Shown here in pieces: positions 34,255 through 43,477 of a stretch of DNA of 64,000 nucleotides. The notes beneath the pieces are model-generated. The model saw only the letters and a program-made list of their open reading frames with translations, was not told the DNA's origin and made no database searches. The translations under genes were made by a program, and so were the position numbers. The stretch covers positions 1 through 64,000 of the forward strand of contig NZ_JAGPOX010000008.1 of assembly GCF_019038435.1 (NCBI RefSeq), read 5' to 3'. This DNA comes from Nocardia alni (GTDB lineage: Bacteria; Actinomycetota; Actinomycetes; Mycobacteriales; Mycobacteriaceae). Position 1 is the stretch's first letter. Each line of letters begins with the position of its first letter.

Positions 34255-35343
34255 TCAGGCTCCCAGTCCGAGGATGCGTCCGGAGATGATGTTCTTCTGG
34301 ATTTGCGAGGTGCCGCCCATGACGCTCTGCGCGCGGCTGTACATGTACGCGCCGAGCAGTTCCGGGTCACGGGTGCCGCCGACGGCGAGGGCAGCGTGGC
34401 CGACCGCCTGGTCGACCCAGGTCATCAGCAGCTTGTCCAGCGAGCCGTCAGGGCCGTGGGTGATTCCGTCGAGCTGTTCGGACAGCCGGCGCCGCACGTG
34501 CAGCCGCAGCATCTCCGTTTGCACCGCGGCCCAGGCCAATTCGTCCGGGGCCGGGCCGTCGACCCGGGATGCCAGCTGGCGCACCAGTTTCGCGTAGCGC
34601 GCGGTGAAACCCAATGTGGAGGGCTCGCGTTCGTGGCCGACCACGGTCATGGCCAGCGGCCATCCCTCTCCCGGCTCTCCGACCATCTGGTCGGCAGGGA
34701 CACGGGCGCCGTCGAACAGCACCTGTCCGAATTCCTTCGTGACGCCGCTGATCATCTTCAACGGACGCTGTTCGACGCCCGGTTGTTTCATCGCGATGAC
34801 GAACGCCGAAATCCCCTTGTGCCGCGGGGCGTCCGGATCGGTGCGAGCCAGCAGCAGGCACCAGTCTGCGACGTCGGAATAGCTGGTCCAGATCTTGTGA
34901 CCATGAATGACGTATTCGTCGCCGTCGCGAGTCGCGGTGGTGCGCAACGATGCCAGGTCCGATCCCGCGCCCGGCTCGCTGAAGCCCTGGCACCAGCGTT
35001 CGCTGCCGTTGATCATCCCGGGCAGGAAGCGCTGCTGCAGTTGCCTGCTCGCGTGCCGTCCGAATCCGGCGACCAGATACCCCAGACCGGGCCGCGGCGG
35101 TGCGCTCGCGACGGCAAGTTCCTCGTCCAGGATGACGTCGTAGACCGGCGGCAGATCCTGCCCGCCGAACTCCCGCGGCCACGACAGGCCGAAGAATCCG
35201 GCCTCGTACAGCGCGCGATGCCATTCGCCCTGACGGGCCCAATACTCGTCACCGGAGGTCGGGAAAGTTCCGGCGATCCCGTCCAGCCAGTCCCGCAGCC
35301 GAGTGCGGAACTGGGCCTCCTCCGGCGAATCACGATAGTCCAC
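34255..35343 (-). CDS. Acyl-CoA dehydrogenase, large subunit of heteromeric pair 3
   Basis: 362 residues. Q-G-F-S-E-P-G-A-G-S-D lies near 119-129 and V-M-G-G-T-S-Q-I-Q-K near the end. It has the same length as the large subunit of pair 1, to which it appears related. It overlaps the small-subunit gene by 14 bp and runs straight into the crotonase. The pair should be an alpha2-beta2 enzyme for a bulky acyl-CoA. Confidence 0.92.
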   Translation of the reverse strand: MDYRDSPEEAQFRTRLRDWLDGIAGTFPTSGDEYWARQGEWHRALYEAGFFGLSWPREFGGQDLPPVYDVILDEELAVASAPPRPGLGYLVAGFGRHASRQLQQRFLPGMINGSERWCQGFSEPGAGSDLASLRTTATRDGDEYVIHGHKIWTSYSDVADWCLLLARTDPDAPRHKGISAFVIAMKQPGVEQRPLKMISGVTKEFGQVLFDGARVPADQMVGEPGEGWPLAMTVVGHEREPSTLGFTARYAKLVRQLASRVDGPAPDELAWAAVQTEMLRLHVRRRLSEQLDGITHGPDGSLDKLLMTWVDQAVGHAALAVGGTRDPELLGAYMYSRAQSVMGGTSQIQKNIISGRILGLGA

Positions 35344-36229
35344 AGTCGATCTCCTCCAGACGCACGGGGAACAGTTCGGTCGAGGTCAGCGCACGCCGCA
35401 GATAGACGTGAGCCAGGCATTCCCAGGTGTTGCCGATGCCGCCGTGCACCTGGATAGCGGTCTCGCAGATGGTTCGCGCGGCGCGGGCGCAGTAGAGTTT
35501 CGCGATCCGCGCCGCCTGAATCGCCTCCGACACAGGCAGTTCGTCCACGGCCCAGGCGGCGTGGCGCAGCACGCTGACCGAGCCCTCGATCAGCGCCTGG
35601 CTCTCCGCGAGCAGATGCGCCACGGCCTGGTACGAGCCGATCGCATGCCCGTACTGTTCGCGGATTTTCGCGTACTCGACCGCCGACGCCTGTGCGCCGC
35701 GTGATGTTCCGAGCAGATCGGCGGTGGTCGCCACCAGCGCGAGGGCGAACCAGCGCCCGGCCCGCTCGTCGGACAGCTCGCCGATCGGTTCCGGCTTGCC
35801 CGTGACGACGGCGTCGACGCGGGTGAGGTCAGCGCCCGGCAGGCGATCCCCGACCGTGGCCGCTTCGAGCCGGTCGCCGGAGACCATCAGCGCCCGATCC
35901 GCGCCGAGCGCATCGATCGCGCGGCCGTCCACCGCCACGGTCCACCGCTGGCCGTCGATCTGACCGCGCAGATCGTCGGCCAGCACCGGGCCCAGGAAGG
36001 GCACGTCCACCAGGCCGCGGCCGAATTCCTCGGCCACCAGCGCCACCTCGACCCCCGACGCGCCGTCCGAGCGCAACGCGCGCCATCCGGTGGTGTCCAC
36101 GACCTTCTCCAACCGGGCCGCGCGGGCGGCGTCGTCGAGGTCGGCGACCGATCCCGGTCCCAGTTCGGTGGCCAATTTGGCTGCGGCGTCGCGCAATTGG
36201 CGCTGCTCATTCGTCAGACGAACGTCCAT
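35330..36229 (-). CDS. Acyl-CoA dehydrogenase, small subunit of heteromeric pair 3
   Basis: 299 residues. The N-terminal L-T-N-E-Q-R-Q-L-R-D-A-A helix and C-terminal I-R-E-Q-Y-G-H-A-I-G-S-Y-Q, then V-H-G-G-I-G-N-T-W-E, are dehydrogenase-like, while the middle beta domain is shortened and lacks the flavin signature. It overlaps the ligase gene upstream by 23 bp. This is the third small/large pair in the window. Confidence 0.88.
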   Translation of the reverse strand: MDVRLTNEQRQLRDAAAKLATELGPGSVADLDDAARAARLEKVVDTTGWRALRSDGASGVEVALVAEEFGRGLVDVPFLGPVLADDLRGQIDGQRWTVAVDGRAIDALGADRALMVSGDRLEAATVGDRLPGADLTRVDAVVTGKPEPIGELSDERAGRWFALALVATTADLLGTSRGAQASAVEYAKIREQYGHAIGSYQAVAHLLAESQALIEGSVSVLRHAAWAVDELPVSEAIQAARIAKLYCARAARTICETAIQVHGGIGNTWECLAHVYLRRALTSTELFPVRLEEIDCGLS

Positions 36230-37658
36230 ACTGCTCCTTCAGAATTCGGCGCAACACCTTGCCCGACGGCAGGCGTGGGATCTCGGACACGAACATCACC
36301 GCGCGCGGACGCTTGTAGTGGGCCAGTCGCTCGCTCACCAGGGCGACCAACTCCTCGGCGGTGACCGGTGCGGACCGGGAGACCGCGGCCACGATCGCCT
36401 CGCCGTCCTGCGCGTCGACACCGAACACCGCGCAGTCCGCGACGGCCGGATGGCCGTGCAGCACGGCCTCGATCTCGGCGGGCGCGACCTGGAAGCCACG
36501 CACCTTGATCATCTCCTTGGACCGGTCGGTCAGGCGTACCCAACCGTCGGCGTCGACGCTGCCGACGTCTCCGGTGCGGTACCAGCCGTCGACGAACGCG
36601 GTCTCCTCTCCGGGGAGATATCCGGCCATCAGCGAATCCGAGCGGGCCTGGATCTCACCGATCTCCCCCGCCGCCACCGGGTTTCCGGTCTCGAGCGACA
36701 GCACCCGCAGTTCGACGCCGGGCGCGGGCTTGCCGACGCTGTCCAGCCGCGCGCCCCGGATCGGATTGCACGCGATCACCGGCAGCTCGCTGGCGCCGAA
36801 GGCGGGCAGCCAGGCGACACCCGTTCGCGCGGTGACGGTTTCGGCCACGCTGACGGTCACCGGCGTCGCGCCCCACATGATGAAGCGCAGCGAGGACAGA
36901 TCGTAGGACTCCAGCTCCGGATGCTGGGCCAGGGCCAACGCGATGGGCGCGACGGCCATCTCGACCGTGATCCGATCGGATTCGATGCACCGCAGCATGG
37001 TGTCGATGGTGAACCGGCGGTGCAGCCGCATCCAGGCGCCGACCCGCAGAGCGGTCACGATGTTGAGCAGGCCCAGGATATGCGCGGGCGGGGTGAGGAT
37101 CTGGAGCCGGTCGTCCCGGGTCAGTTCCAGCACCCGGATCCAGTTTCGCACCGCCGCGTCGAACGAGGCGTGTGTGTGCCGGACGGCTTTGGGTAATCCG
37201 GTCGTGCCCGAGCTGAATACCAGCAGAGCGTCGGAGTCCGGCGCGGGCGTGTAATCCGCCGCCGGCACGCTCGGCTCGGGAATGGGGTCATCGAGATGCC
37301 GCATGGGCAGCAGGTCGCCGAGCACCGGAGAGTCGCCGACGGCATGGGCCGGGTTCGTGATCGCGAGCGCGTGCTCGACCTCCGCGCGCTTCCAGGCCGG
37401 GCTGAGCAGCACGACCGCCGCGCCGAGCCGCCAGATCGCCAGCAGGGCCACCACGAACTCCGGCCGGTTGGCCGACATCAACGCCACCCGGTCCCCCGGA
37501 CGCACCCCGCCCCGCGCCAGCTCGTCGGCCAACCCGGACGCCAGCTGCTCCAGCTCACCGACCGTGTACTCGCGCTCCTCGAAGGCGACCGCCACCGCGC
37601 GCGCGGACAAGCGCCCGTCCGATCCTCTTCCCGCCACCGCGTCCGACGGCGCGGTCAC
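36207..37658 (-). CDS. Acyl-CoA ligase (AMP-binding family)
   Basis: 483 residues: V-F-S-S-G-T-T-G-L-P-K near 150-160, A-F-G-A-S-E-L in place of the usual Y-G-x-T-E, W-Y-R-T-G-D-V-G, and the C-terminal P-S-G-K-V-L-R-R. All functions needed for adenylation and thioester formation are present. It is first of the leftward operon, 62 bp from operator copy 5, which also serves the reductase on the other side. Confidence 0.93.
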   Translation of the reverse strand: MTAPSDAVAGRGSDGRLSARAVAVAFEEREYTVGELEQLASGLADELARGGVRPGDRVALMSANRPEFVVALLAIWRLGAAVVLLSPAWKRAEVEHALAITNPAHAVGDSPVLGDLLPMRHLDDPIPEPSVPAADYTPAPDSDALLVFSSGTTGLPKAVRHTHASFDAAVRNWIRVLELTRDDRLQILTPPAHILGLLNIVTALRVGAWMRLHRRFTIDTMLRCIESDRITVEMAVAPIALALAQHPELESYDLSSLRFIMWGATPVTVSVAETVTARTGVAWLPAFGASELPVIACNPIRGARLDSVGKPAPGVELRVLSLETGNPVAAGEIGEIQARSDSLMAGYLPGEETAFVDGWYRTGDVGSVDADGWVRLTDRSKEMIKVRGFQVAPAEIEAVLHGHPAVADCAVFGVDAQDGEAIVAAVSRSAPVTAEELVALVSERLAHYKRPRAVMFVSEIPRLPSGKVLRRILKEQYGRSSDE

Positions 37659-37719
37659 GGCGCACCCGCGCGCAGGCCGGTCCTACTGCACCACATCGAG
37701 AGCTTCCAATCTCGTTTTC

Positions 37720-37734
37720 GAGAATACTATTCTC
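37720..37734. promoter_or_regulatory. Regulon operator copy 5 (GAGAAT-ACT-ATTCTC)
   Basis: A perfect palindrome in the divergent gap between the ligase operon and the Rieske-type reductase. A TAGAAT -10 box for the reductase lies at 37742-37747, so the operator would cover the -35 to spacer region. Confidence 0.8.
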
Positions 37735-37771
37735 CTTACGCTAGAATGTTAATACCAGAAGGAGGATGTTC

Positions 37772-38836
37772 ATGGCGAAACCCCCGTTGTTCCAGCGCGC
37801 GACGGTGACCCGGATCGTGAAGGAGAGCGCCGACGCCCGCACCTATGTGCTCGCACCGCACGACGGGCCGATCGCCTACCGGGCCGGGCAGTTCTGCACG
37901 TTCCGGGTGCCGGTGGATGGACAGGACCTGTTCCGCTCCTATTCGATGTCCAGCGCGCCGGAGATCGACGCCGAGCTGTTCACCACGGTCAAGCGGGTGC
38001 CCGGCGGCCGGGTCTCGAACTGGCTGCACGACAACATCGTCGAGGGCGACGAACTCGAGATGACCCGGGCCTCGGGCCGATTCTGCCTGCGTGACACCGA
38101 CGTTCCGCTGCTGGGTTACAGCGGCGGCAGCGGTATCACTCCGATCCTGTCGCTGGCCAAGAGCGCACTGGCCACCACCGGCCGACGGGTCCGGCTGCTG
38201 TGCGCGGACCGGGACCGCGAGTCGGTGCTGTTCGAGGCGGCGCTGACCGAACTGGCCGATCGTTATCCGGGACGCCTCGAGGTGATCCGTCATCTCGACT
38301 CCGACGGCGGATACCTCACACCCGAGTCCATCCGGGACTTCGTCCGCGACGAGGGCGGCGCGGACCATTACATCTGCGGGCCGGAACTTTTCATGGAGAT
38401 GGCCGAGAACGCCCTGACCGGAACGGGATTGGTCTACAGCGAGCGATTCGGCGTACCCGAGCCCGTGGTTCCGCCGGTGGACGACGCCTCGACGACCCCG
38501 GCCGAGCCCCAGAAGCCCGCCGTCTCCCCGGCCGTCGAGCCCGCCGCCGCGGCGGCGCCGAGCGACAGCACCGTGACGATCATCCTCAATCGCAAGAAGC
38601 GGACCGTCCCCCGCAAGGACGGCGAGACCCTCCTGGAAAGCGCCCGCCGCGCGGGCCTGGCCCCGCCGTTCTCCTGCGAGGCCGGCAACTGCGCCACCTG
38701 CATGGCCCGAGTGACCAAGGGCCACGCCACTTTACGCCAGAACAACGCGCTGACCGACGAAGAACTGGACGAGGGATACGTCCTGACCTGTCAGGCCATT
38801 CCCGACACGGACGCGATCACCGTCGACTACGAGTGA
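37772..38836 (+). CDS. FAD/NAD(P)H reductase with C-terminal 2Fe-2S ferredoxin domain
   Basis: 354 residues. The FAD-binding R-S-Y-S lies at about 56-59, the pyridine-nucleotide loop G-Y-S-G-G-S-G-I-T-P at about 115-124, then a Pro/Ala linker (about 235-265) and a plant-type ferredoxin with C-E-A-G-N-C-A-T-C and a fourth Cys in L-T-C-Q. This is the KshB/PaaE layout. It would feed electrons to the Rieske oxygenase at 13458 or another one. The ATG at 37772 is 6 nt after AAGGAGG; the ATG at 37766 is too close. Confidence 0.93.
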   Translation: MAKPPLFQRATVTRIVKESADARTYVLAPHDGPIAYRAGQFCTFRVPVDGQDLFRSYSMSSAPEIDAELFTTVKRVPGGRVSNWLHDNIVEGDELEMTRASGRFCLRDTDVPLLGYSGGSGITPILSLAKSALATTGRRVRLLCADRDRESVLFEAALTELADRYPGRLEVIRHLDSDGGYLTPESIRDFVRDEGGADHYICGPELFMEMAENALTGTGLVYSERFGVPEPVVPPVDDASTTPAEPQKPAVSPAVEPAAAAAPSDSTVTIILNRKKRTVPRKDGETLLESARRAGLAPPFSCEAGNCATCMARVTKGHATLRQNNALTDEELDEGYVLTCQAIPDTDAITVDYE

Positions 38837-39305
38837 GCCGATCGGCCTGCCACGAGCATGTAGCTCCGCGAGGCGCGCCCTTGCGGAGGTTTGCACTGCT
38901 CACCCAGGGGCTTGCTGTCACTGTGCACACGTCATGATTCCGGCGGGAAATAAGAGGGAAGCACCACCCGGACCGGCTATGGTCGAGACGAATCGAAGCG
39001 CTGAAGAATACGATTCGGAATAGGCAGCTGGGCCACCCGCTATCAACGGAAATACCGGCGTTCTGGTGTGGGAAAACGGATCGCGAACAGGTACCGAGTG
39101 CCGGCCCGCGTTCGGATCGTGAACAGCTCCGATATCCGGCCCGTGTTCGAATGGCGAACAACTCGGAAATCCGCTGTCGCCAACTACGATCGGCCGATCG
39201 AAACGTCCGTTTTCCACCCGAGGCTTGTGCTATTACTGACTCCCAGTGGTAGCCCAGCGGTATCCGCCCGGTTTGCCTTCACCATGTCGCCGATGAGAAG
39301 GATAG
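38837..39305. other. Non-coding gap of about 470 bp
   Basis: No credible gene is seen here. The last 245 bp carry three spaced (C/T)GAAC half-sites within a 35-bp tandem repeat before the MFS gene. The first part, after the reductase stop, shows no strong hairpin or known motif. Confidence 0.6.
39101..39170. promoter_or_regulatory. Tandem 35-bp operator-like repeats before the MFS gene
   Basis: Copies at 39101-39135 and 39136-39170 both begin CCGGCCCG. The second holds a perfect dyad TGTTCG-AATGG-CGAACA (39144-39160); the first holds GTTCG-GATCG-TGAAC (one mismatch). A third, weaker half-site (GATCGCGAACAG) lies at 39079-39090. The half-sites are 35-36 bp apart. No regulator gene is adjacent. 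Confidence 0.6.
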
Positions 39306-41000
39306 GTGCGCCACATGGGACCGCTCACCGAACAACGAACCGGATCGCCCGCTGCGGCCCTGACGGCCGGAACATTGGTCGCCGCCTGTCTCGCGGTCTG
39401 CGTCGCGCAGGTGGGCCTGGCCATTCCGGCCGTGCTCAACGGCCTGTTCCAGACCGATCTGCACACCACCTCCTCACAGCTGACATGGATCTCGGACGCG
39501 TTCCTGGTCCCGGTCACCTTGCTGGAGTTGACCTTCGGCGTACTCGGCGACCTGTTCGGCCGCAAACGCCTCCTGGTCGGCGGCGCGCTGACGCTGGCGG
39601 TCGGTGAGCTGGTCGCCGCGTTCGCACCCGGCACCGGCGACTGGCGGGTGCTGGTGCTGTGGATCGGTCAGATCCTGGCGGGTATCGGCTCGGCCGCCCT
39701 GTTTCCCTCCACCTTGGCGATGGTCGCCGCGGGTACGCACACCATCGGTCACCGCTCGCGCGCCCTCACGGTCTGGGCGGCGTCCCTGTCCGCCGGCGGG
39801 TTCATCTCGCCGGTGCTCGGTGGTTACATCACCAAGCTGCACTGGGGTGGCGATCCCAACGCGAGCTGGCGGTGGGCGTTCATCGCGGTGGCCGCGCTGG
39901 CCGTGATCAGTGCCGTGGTGTCGGCGGTCTTCGCGGTGAGTTCCTCTGCGCCCGAGGGGCGTTCGCTCGACTGGCCCGGCCAGATCACCATCGCCGTCGC
40001 GCTGTTCGCCCTGTTGTTCGCGGTGATCCAGGGACCGACCAGCGGATGGGGCAGCGGTGAGGTGATCGGCGGGTTCGTCCTGGCGGTCGTCGCGCTGGCC
40101 GCCTTCATCGCCGTCGAGCGCCGCACACCCTCTCCGCTGTTGCAGCTGGGTCTGTTCTCCAATCGCGCCTTCGCGATGGCCTCGGTGGCAACGGTTTTCG
40201 GGATGTTCGCCTTCCTCGGAACCGCCTATGCGACGAGTATCCGGCTGTCGGCGATTCAGGGCTTCACGCCGCTGCGGGCGTCGATCGCCTTCGTCCTGTT
40301 CCAGGGCGCCGCACTGGTTCTGATGCCGGTGACCTCGCGGGTGCTCGGGCGTTTCAACCCCAAATGGGCGCTGGGCGGCGGCACGGCGCTGATCGCGGTG
40401 GGTGATTTCTGGATGTCGATGATTCCGGCGCGGGAGTCCACCGATATCGCGCCGATGATCGCGCCGTTCCTCGTCGTCGGCTGCGGATTCGCCTTCGCCG
40501 TCTCGGCATTGACCGCCGTCGCGGTGAACACCGTGCCCATCCACCTCGCCGGTATGGCCAGTGGAACCACCAGCCTGCTCAGGGATTTCGGATTCACGCT
40601 CGGACCGGCCGTCGTCGGGGCGGTCGCGTTGAGTCGTGCGGCCTCCGAGATCCACCGCAAGGTCGCCGCGAACAGCTCTGTGCAGCAGGCGCTCACAGCA
40701 TTCGACAACTCACCTGCCACCGCTCCCCCGGCGCAGCGGCAGTCGGTGGCGGAGGCTGTCGGCGCGGTGAACTCCGGTCCGCTCGGCGCCAACGGGGTCC
40801 CCGGCCACATCACCTTGCCCACCGGTCGGACGGTGCCGTTCAATCCGTTGCACGACATCGCCTTTCACGCTCTGGACAGCGCCTACTCCGTCGGATACAT
40901 GGTCTGCGGCGCCTGCGGCCTGATCGCGGCGGTGATCGCCCTCATCGGTGTCGGCGGCCGGGCGAGCGAACCGCTGGTGAGCGAGCAGTCCCTCGCCTGA
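39306..41000 (+). CDS. MFS multidrug exporter, DHA2 (14-TM) family
   Basis: 564 residues, all membrane helices with short loops. The loop-2/3 motif G-D-L-F-G-R-K-R and the long second half are typical of 14-TM proton-driven exporters (EmrB/QacA type). The extracytoplasmic loop near residues 460-520 is polar. The start is GTG 39306 or ATG 39315; the AAGGA site fits neither perfectly. It probably pumps out a toxic substrate or pathway intermediate. Confidence 0.92.
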   Translation: MRHMGPLTEQRTGSPAAALTAGTLVAACLAVCVAQVGLAIPAVLNGLFQTDLHTTSSQLTWISDAFLVPVTLLELTFGVLGDLFGRKRLLVGGALTLAVGELVAAFAPGTGDWRVLVLWIGQILAGIGSAALFPSTLAMVAAGTHTIGHRSRALTVWAASLSAGGFISPVLGGYITKLHWGGDPNASWRWAFIAVAALAVISAVVSAVFAVSSSAPEGRSLDWPGQITIAVALFALLFAVIQGPTSGWGSGEVIGGFVLAVVALAAFIAVERRTPSPLLQLGLFSNRAFAMASVATVFGMFAFLGTAYATSIRLSAIQGFTPLRASIAFVLFQGAALVLMPVTSRVLGRFNPKWALGGGTALIAVGDFWMSMIPARESTDIAPMIAPFLVVGCGFAFAVSALTAVAVNTVPIHLAGMASGTTSLLRDFGFTLGPAVVGAVALSRAASEIHRKVAANSSVQQALTAFDNSPATAPPAQRQSVAEAVGAVNSGPLGANGVPGHITLPTGRTVPFNPLHDIAFHALDSAYSVGYMVCGACGLIAAVIALIGVGGRASEPLVSEQSLA

Positions 41001-41015
41001 ATATCCGGTTGCGGC

Positions 41016-41972
41016 TCACCGCAGTTCGCGTGCCAGCTCCGCGATCATCTCCCGGGTGCGGGCCTTGGACGCGCGCAGTTCGTCGAGGCTGTCGCCGATC
41101 GGAAGCAGGCGCACCGACAGGTCCGTGGCGCCCGCGTCGGCGTAGCGTCGCAGCCCCGCCGCGATGTCGGATTCCGTTCCGGCGATGCAGATATCACCGA
41201 CATCGGTGGCGTCACCCTGGTCCAGCAGGCGCTGGTAGTTCGGGGAGACCTCGGCCTCACCGAGAATGCGGTTGGCACGGGCTTTCGCCTCGGCGACCTC
41301 CGACGGACGGCACAGGCATACCGGCAGTCCCGCGACGACGCGCGGGGCGGGGCGGCCGGCCTCGGCGGCCGCCTTGGTGATCTTGGGGACCACGTGGTCG
41401 GCGATCGCGCGTTGGTCGGCCAGCCACAGGATGGTGCCGTCGGCCCGCTCCCCGGCCAGGCGCAACATGACCGGGCCGAGCGCGGCGACCAGGACGGGCA
41501 TCGGCGCGACCGGGCCCAGATCCAGCGGGTTGTGCACGGTGAACGTCGTATTCTCCACGTCCACCTTCCCGGGGCCGCGCAGGCCGGCGTTCAGCACCTC
41601 CAGGTAGTCCCGGGTGTACGCGGCGGGCTTGTCGTACGGCAGCCCGAGCATGTCCCGCACGACCCAGTGGTGTGAGGGCCCGACGCCGAGCGCCAGGCGA
41701 CCGTCGGTCGCCGCCTGCGCCGAGATCGCCTGGCGAGCAAGGGCGATCGGGTGCTGTGCCTGCAACGGCACCACGGCCGTGCCCAATTCGATCCGGGTGG
41801 TCCGCGTGCCCATCAGGGCAATCGCGATCAGCGCGTCGAAGTCGCTGGGTATCTGCGGAATCCACGCCGAATCCAGTCCGGCCGCCTCGGCCCACTCGAT
41901 ATCGGCCAGCATCCGGCTGAGCTTGCGCGCGGCATCGCCCTTCTCCGGTCCGACCATCACTCCGATACGCAC
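41016..41972 (-). CDS. LLM-class flavin/F420-dependent oxidoreductase
   Basis: 318 residues. A TIM-barrel luciferase-like protein starting R-I-G-V-M-V, with E-W-A-E-A-A-G-L-D-S-A-W, G-T-A-V-V-P-L-Q-A-Q-H-P and R-L-A-L-G-V-G-P-S-H. The branch is that of F420-dependent reductases and dehydrogenases in mycobacteria. It ends 15 bp from the convergent MFS stop. Divergent to it is the CMD/dehydrogenase pair; a degenerate operator half-site lies in that gap. Confidence 0.9.
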   Translation of the reverse strand: MRIGVMVGPEKGDAARKLSRMLADIEWAEAAGLDSAWIPQIPSDFDALIAIALMGTRTTRIELGTAVVPLQAQHPIALARQAISAQAATDGRLALGVGPSHHWVVRDMLGLPYDKPAAYTRDYLEVLNAGLRGPGKVDVENTTFTVHNPLDLGPVAPMPVLVAALGPVMLRLAGERADGTILWLADQRAIADHVVPKITKAAAEAGRPAPRVVAGLPVCLCRPSEVAEAKARANRILGEAEVSPNYQRLLDQGDATDVGDICIAGTESDIAAGLRRYADAGATDLSVRLLPIGDSLDELRASKARTREMIAELARELR

Positions 41973-42026
41973 GAACGCCTCCTGCCGACTTCACGAGTCC
42001 CGATGAATACGGTACTTGCCAAAAAT

Positions 42027-42041
42027 GAGAATACCAATACC
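42027..42041. promoter_or_regulatory. Weak operator-like site
   Basis: GAGAAT-ACC-AATACC matches the regulon palindrome at 9 of 12 arm positions (left arm perfect). It lies in the 226-bp gap between the divergent LLM and CMD genes. It may be a decayed or low-affinity site; it could also be chance. Confidence 0.25.
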
Positions 42042-42198
42042 ATCAAATGAAAACGGACACGTCCGACAGATGTACGGCCAGGTCACGGCATGCCCGACCC
42101 GGCAGACCGTGGTGTTCTCCGGCACCGGCCGAGGCATTCGGACCGATCATCGCGGGCGCGCCGCCCTGTTCGTCTCGACCGATCTCCCAGGAGGCGCG

Positions 42199-42594
42199 AT
42201 GCCCGAGGACACCACGATCCGCGACCGCTACGAGGCCGGACTCCAGGTCCGCCGCGAAGTCGTCGGCGCGGAGTACGTGACCAAGGCGCTGGCCGGGGCC
42301 ACCGAATTCTCGGGCCCGCTGCAGGACCTGGTCACCGAGTACTGCTGGGGCGCGGTGTGGACACGCGAGGGTCTGGACCGGCGCACCCGCTCGATGCTGA
42401 CGCTCGCCATGCTGACCGCGCTCAACCGGTCGACCGAATTCGCCACCCACGTCCGGGGCGCGCTGACCAACGGCGTCACCCCCGAGGAGATCCGGGAAGT
42501 GTTGCTGCACAGCACGATTTATGCCGGAGTCCCCGCCGGAGTGGAGGCCTTCCGCATCGCCGGGCCGATTCTCGCGGAGCACGACAATGCCTGA
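42199..42594 (+). CDS. Carboxymuconolactone decarboxylase family protein (PcaC-like)
   Basis: 131 residues. R-R-E-V-V-G-A-E-Y-V, E-Y-C-W-G-A-V-W-T-R-E-G-L and L-T-L-A-M-L-T-A-L-N-R are hallmark positions of PcaC, 4-carboxymuconolactone decarboxylase; the family also includes unrelated lactonases. It has AGGAG 6 nt before the ATG, and its stop overlaps the next gene's start. No protocatechuate genes lie nearby. Confidence 0.9.
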   Translation: MPEDTTIRDRYEAGLQVRREVVGAEYVTKALAGATEFSGPLQDLVTEYCWGAVWTREGLDRRTRSMLTLAMLTALNRSTEFATHVRGALTNGVTPEEIREVLLHSTIYAGVPAGVEAFRIAGPILAEHDNA

Positions 42595-43477
42595 CAACCA
42601 CAACGCCGTCGCGTTTCTCGGTCTCGGCAACATGGGCGCCCGAATGACCGGTCGCCTGGTAGCCGCGGGCTTCGACGTCATCGGATTCGACCCGGCCGAA
42701 CCGGCCCGCCGAACCCTCATCGACGCGGGCGGCCGAACCGTGGATACCGCGGCACAAGCGTTCCGGGCGGCCGATCGCGTGATCCTGATGCTGCCCAGCA
42801 CCCGTGTGGTCGAGTCGGTCCTCGACGACACCGAGATCCGTCAGGCCCTCCGCCCGGGCATGACCGTGATCGATATGAGCTCCTCCGAGCCACTGTCCAC
42901 CCGACGCCTGGCCGGCGACCTGGCCGAGTACAAGGTCACCCTGATCGACGCCCCCGTCTCCGGCGGCATCGCCGGCGCCACCGCCGGCCGCCTGACCATC
43001 ATGGCGGGTGGCCCGCAAGACGTGCTGTCCCAACTGGATTCGCTGTTCGCCCCGCTAGGCCAGGTCCGCCACGTAGGCGACACCGGCACAGGCCACGCGG
43101 TCAAGGCGGTCAACAACCTCCTGTCGGCGGTAAACCTCCTGGCCGCCGCCGAAGGCGTGGCCGCCGCAACACAATTCGGCGTAGACCCCGCAGTCCTGAT
43201 CGAAACGATCAACGCCGCCAGCGGTCGCAGCGCCGCCACCGAACTGAAATTCCCCCAGGCCATCCTCCCCGAAACCTACAACTCCGGCTTCGCCCTACGC
43301 CTGATGCTCAAAGACATGCGCATAGCCACCACCCTGGCCACCTCCGTAGGCCTCCCCGCCCACCTCGGCGAACAGGCCCTGGCCCTCTGGTCCGCCGCCG
43401 ACGCCGCCCTGGGCGAGGGGGCTGACCAGACCGAGATAGCCCGCTGGATCGCCGAGGGCGGATCACACACGACATAG
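42587..43477 (+). CDS. 3-hydroxyisobutyrate dehydrogenase-like oxidoreductase
   Basis: 296 residues. N-terminal V-A-F-L-G-L-G-N-M-G is the beta-hydroxyacid dehydrogenase signature; D-A-P-V-S-G-G, G-T-G-H-A-V-K-A-V-N-N (substrate Lys) and the C-terminal helical domain follow. It would oxidise a beta-hydroxy acid with NAD(P). It overlaps the CMD gene by 8 bp. Confidence 0.93.
   Translation: MPDNHNAVAFLGLGNMGARMTGRLVAAGFDVIGFDPAEPARRTLIDAGGRTVDTAAQAFRAADRVILMLPSTRVVESVLDDTEIRQALRPGMTVIDMSSSEPLSTRRLAGDLAEYKVTLIDAPVSGGIAGATAGRLTIMAGGPQDVLSQLDSLFAPLGQVRHVGDTGTGHAVKAVNNLLSAVNLLAAAEGVAAATQFGVDPAVLIETINAASGRSAATELKFPQAILPETYNSGFALRLMLKDMRIATTLATSVGLPAHLGEQALALWSAADAALGEGADQTEIARWIAEGGSHTT

Noticed and set aside
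41544..41558. ATTCTC half-site inside the LLM gene
   Set aside because: The other arm does not match and it is in coding sequence; not counted as an operator.
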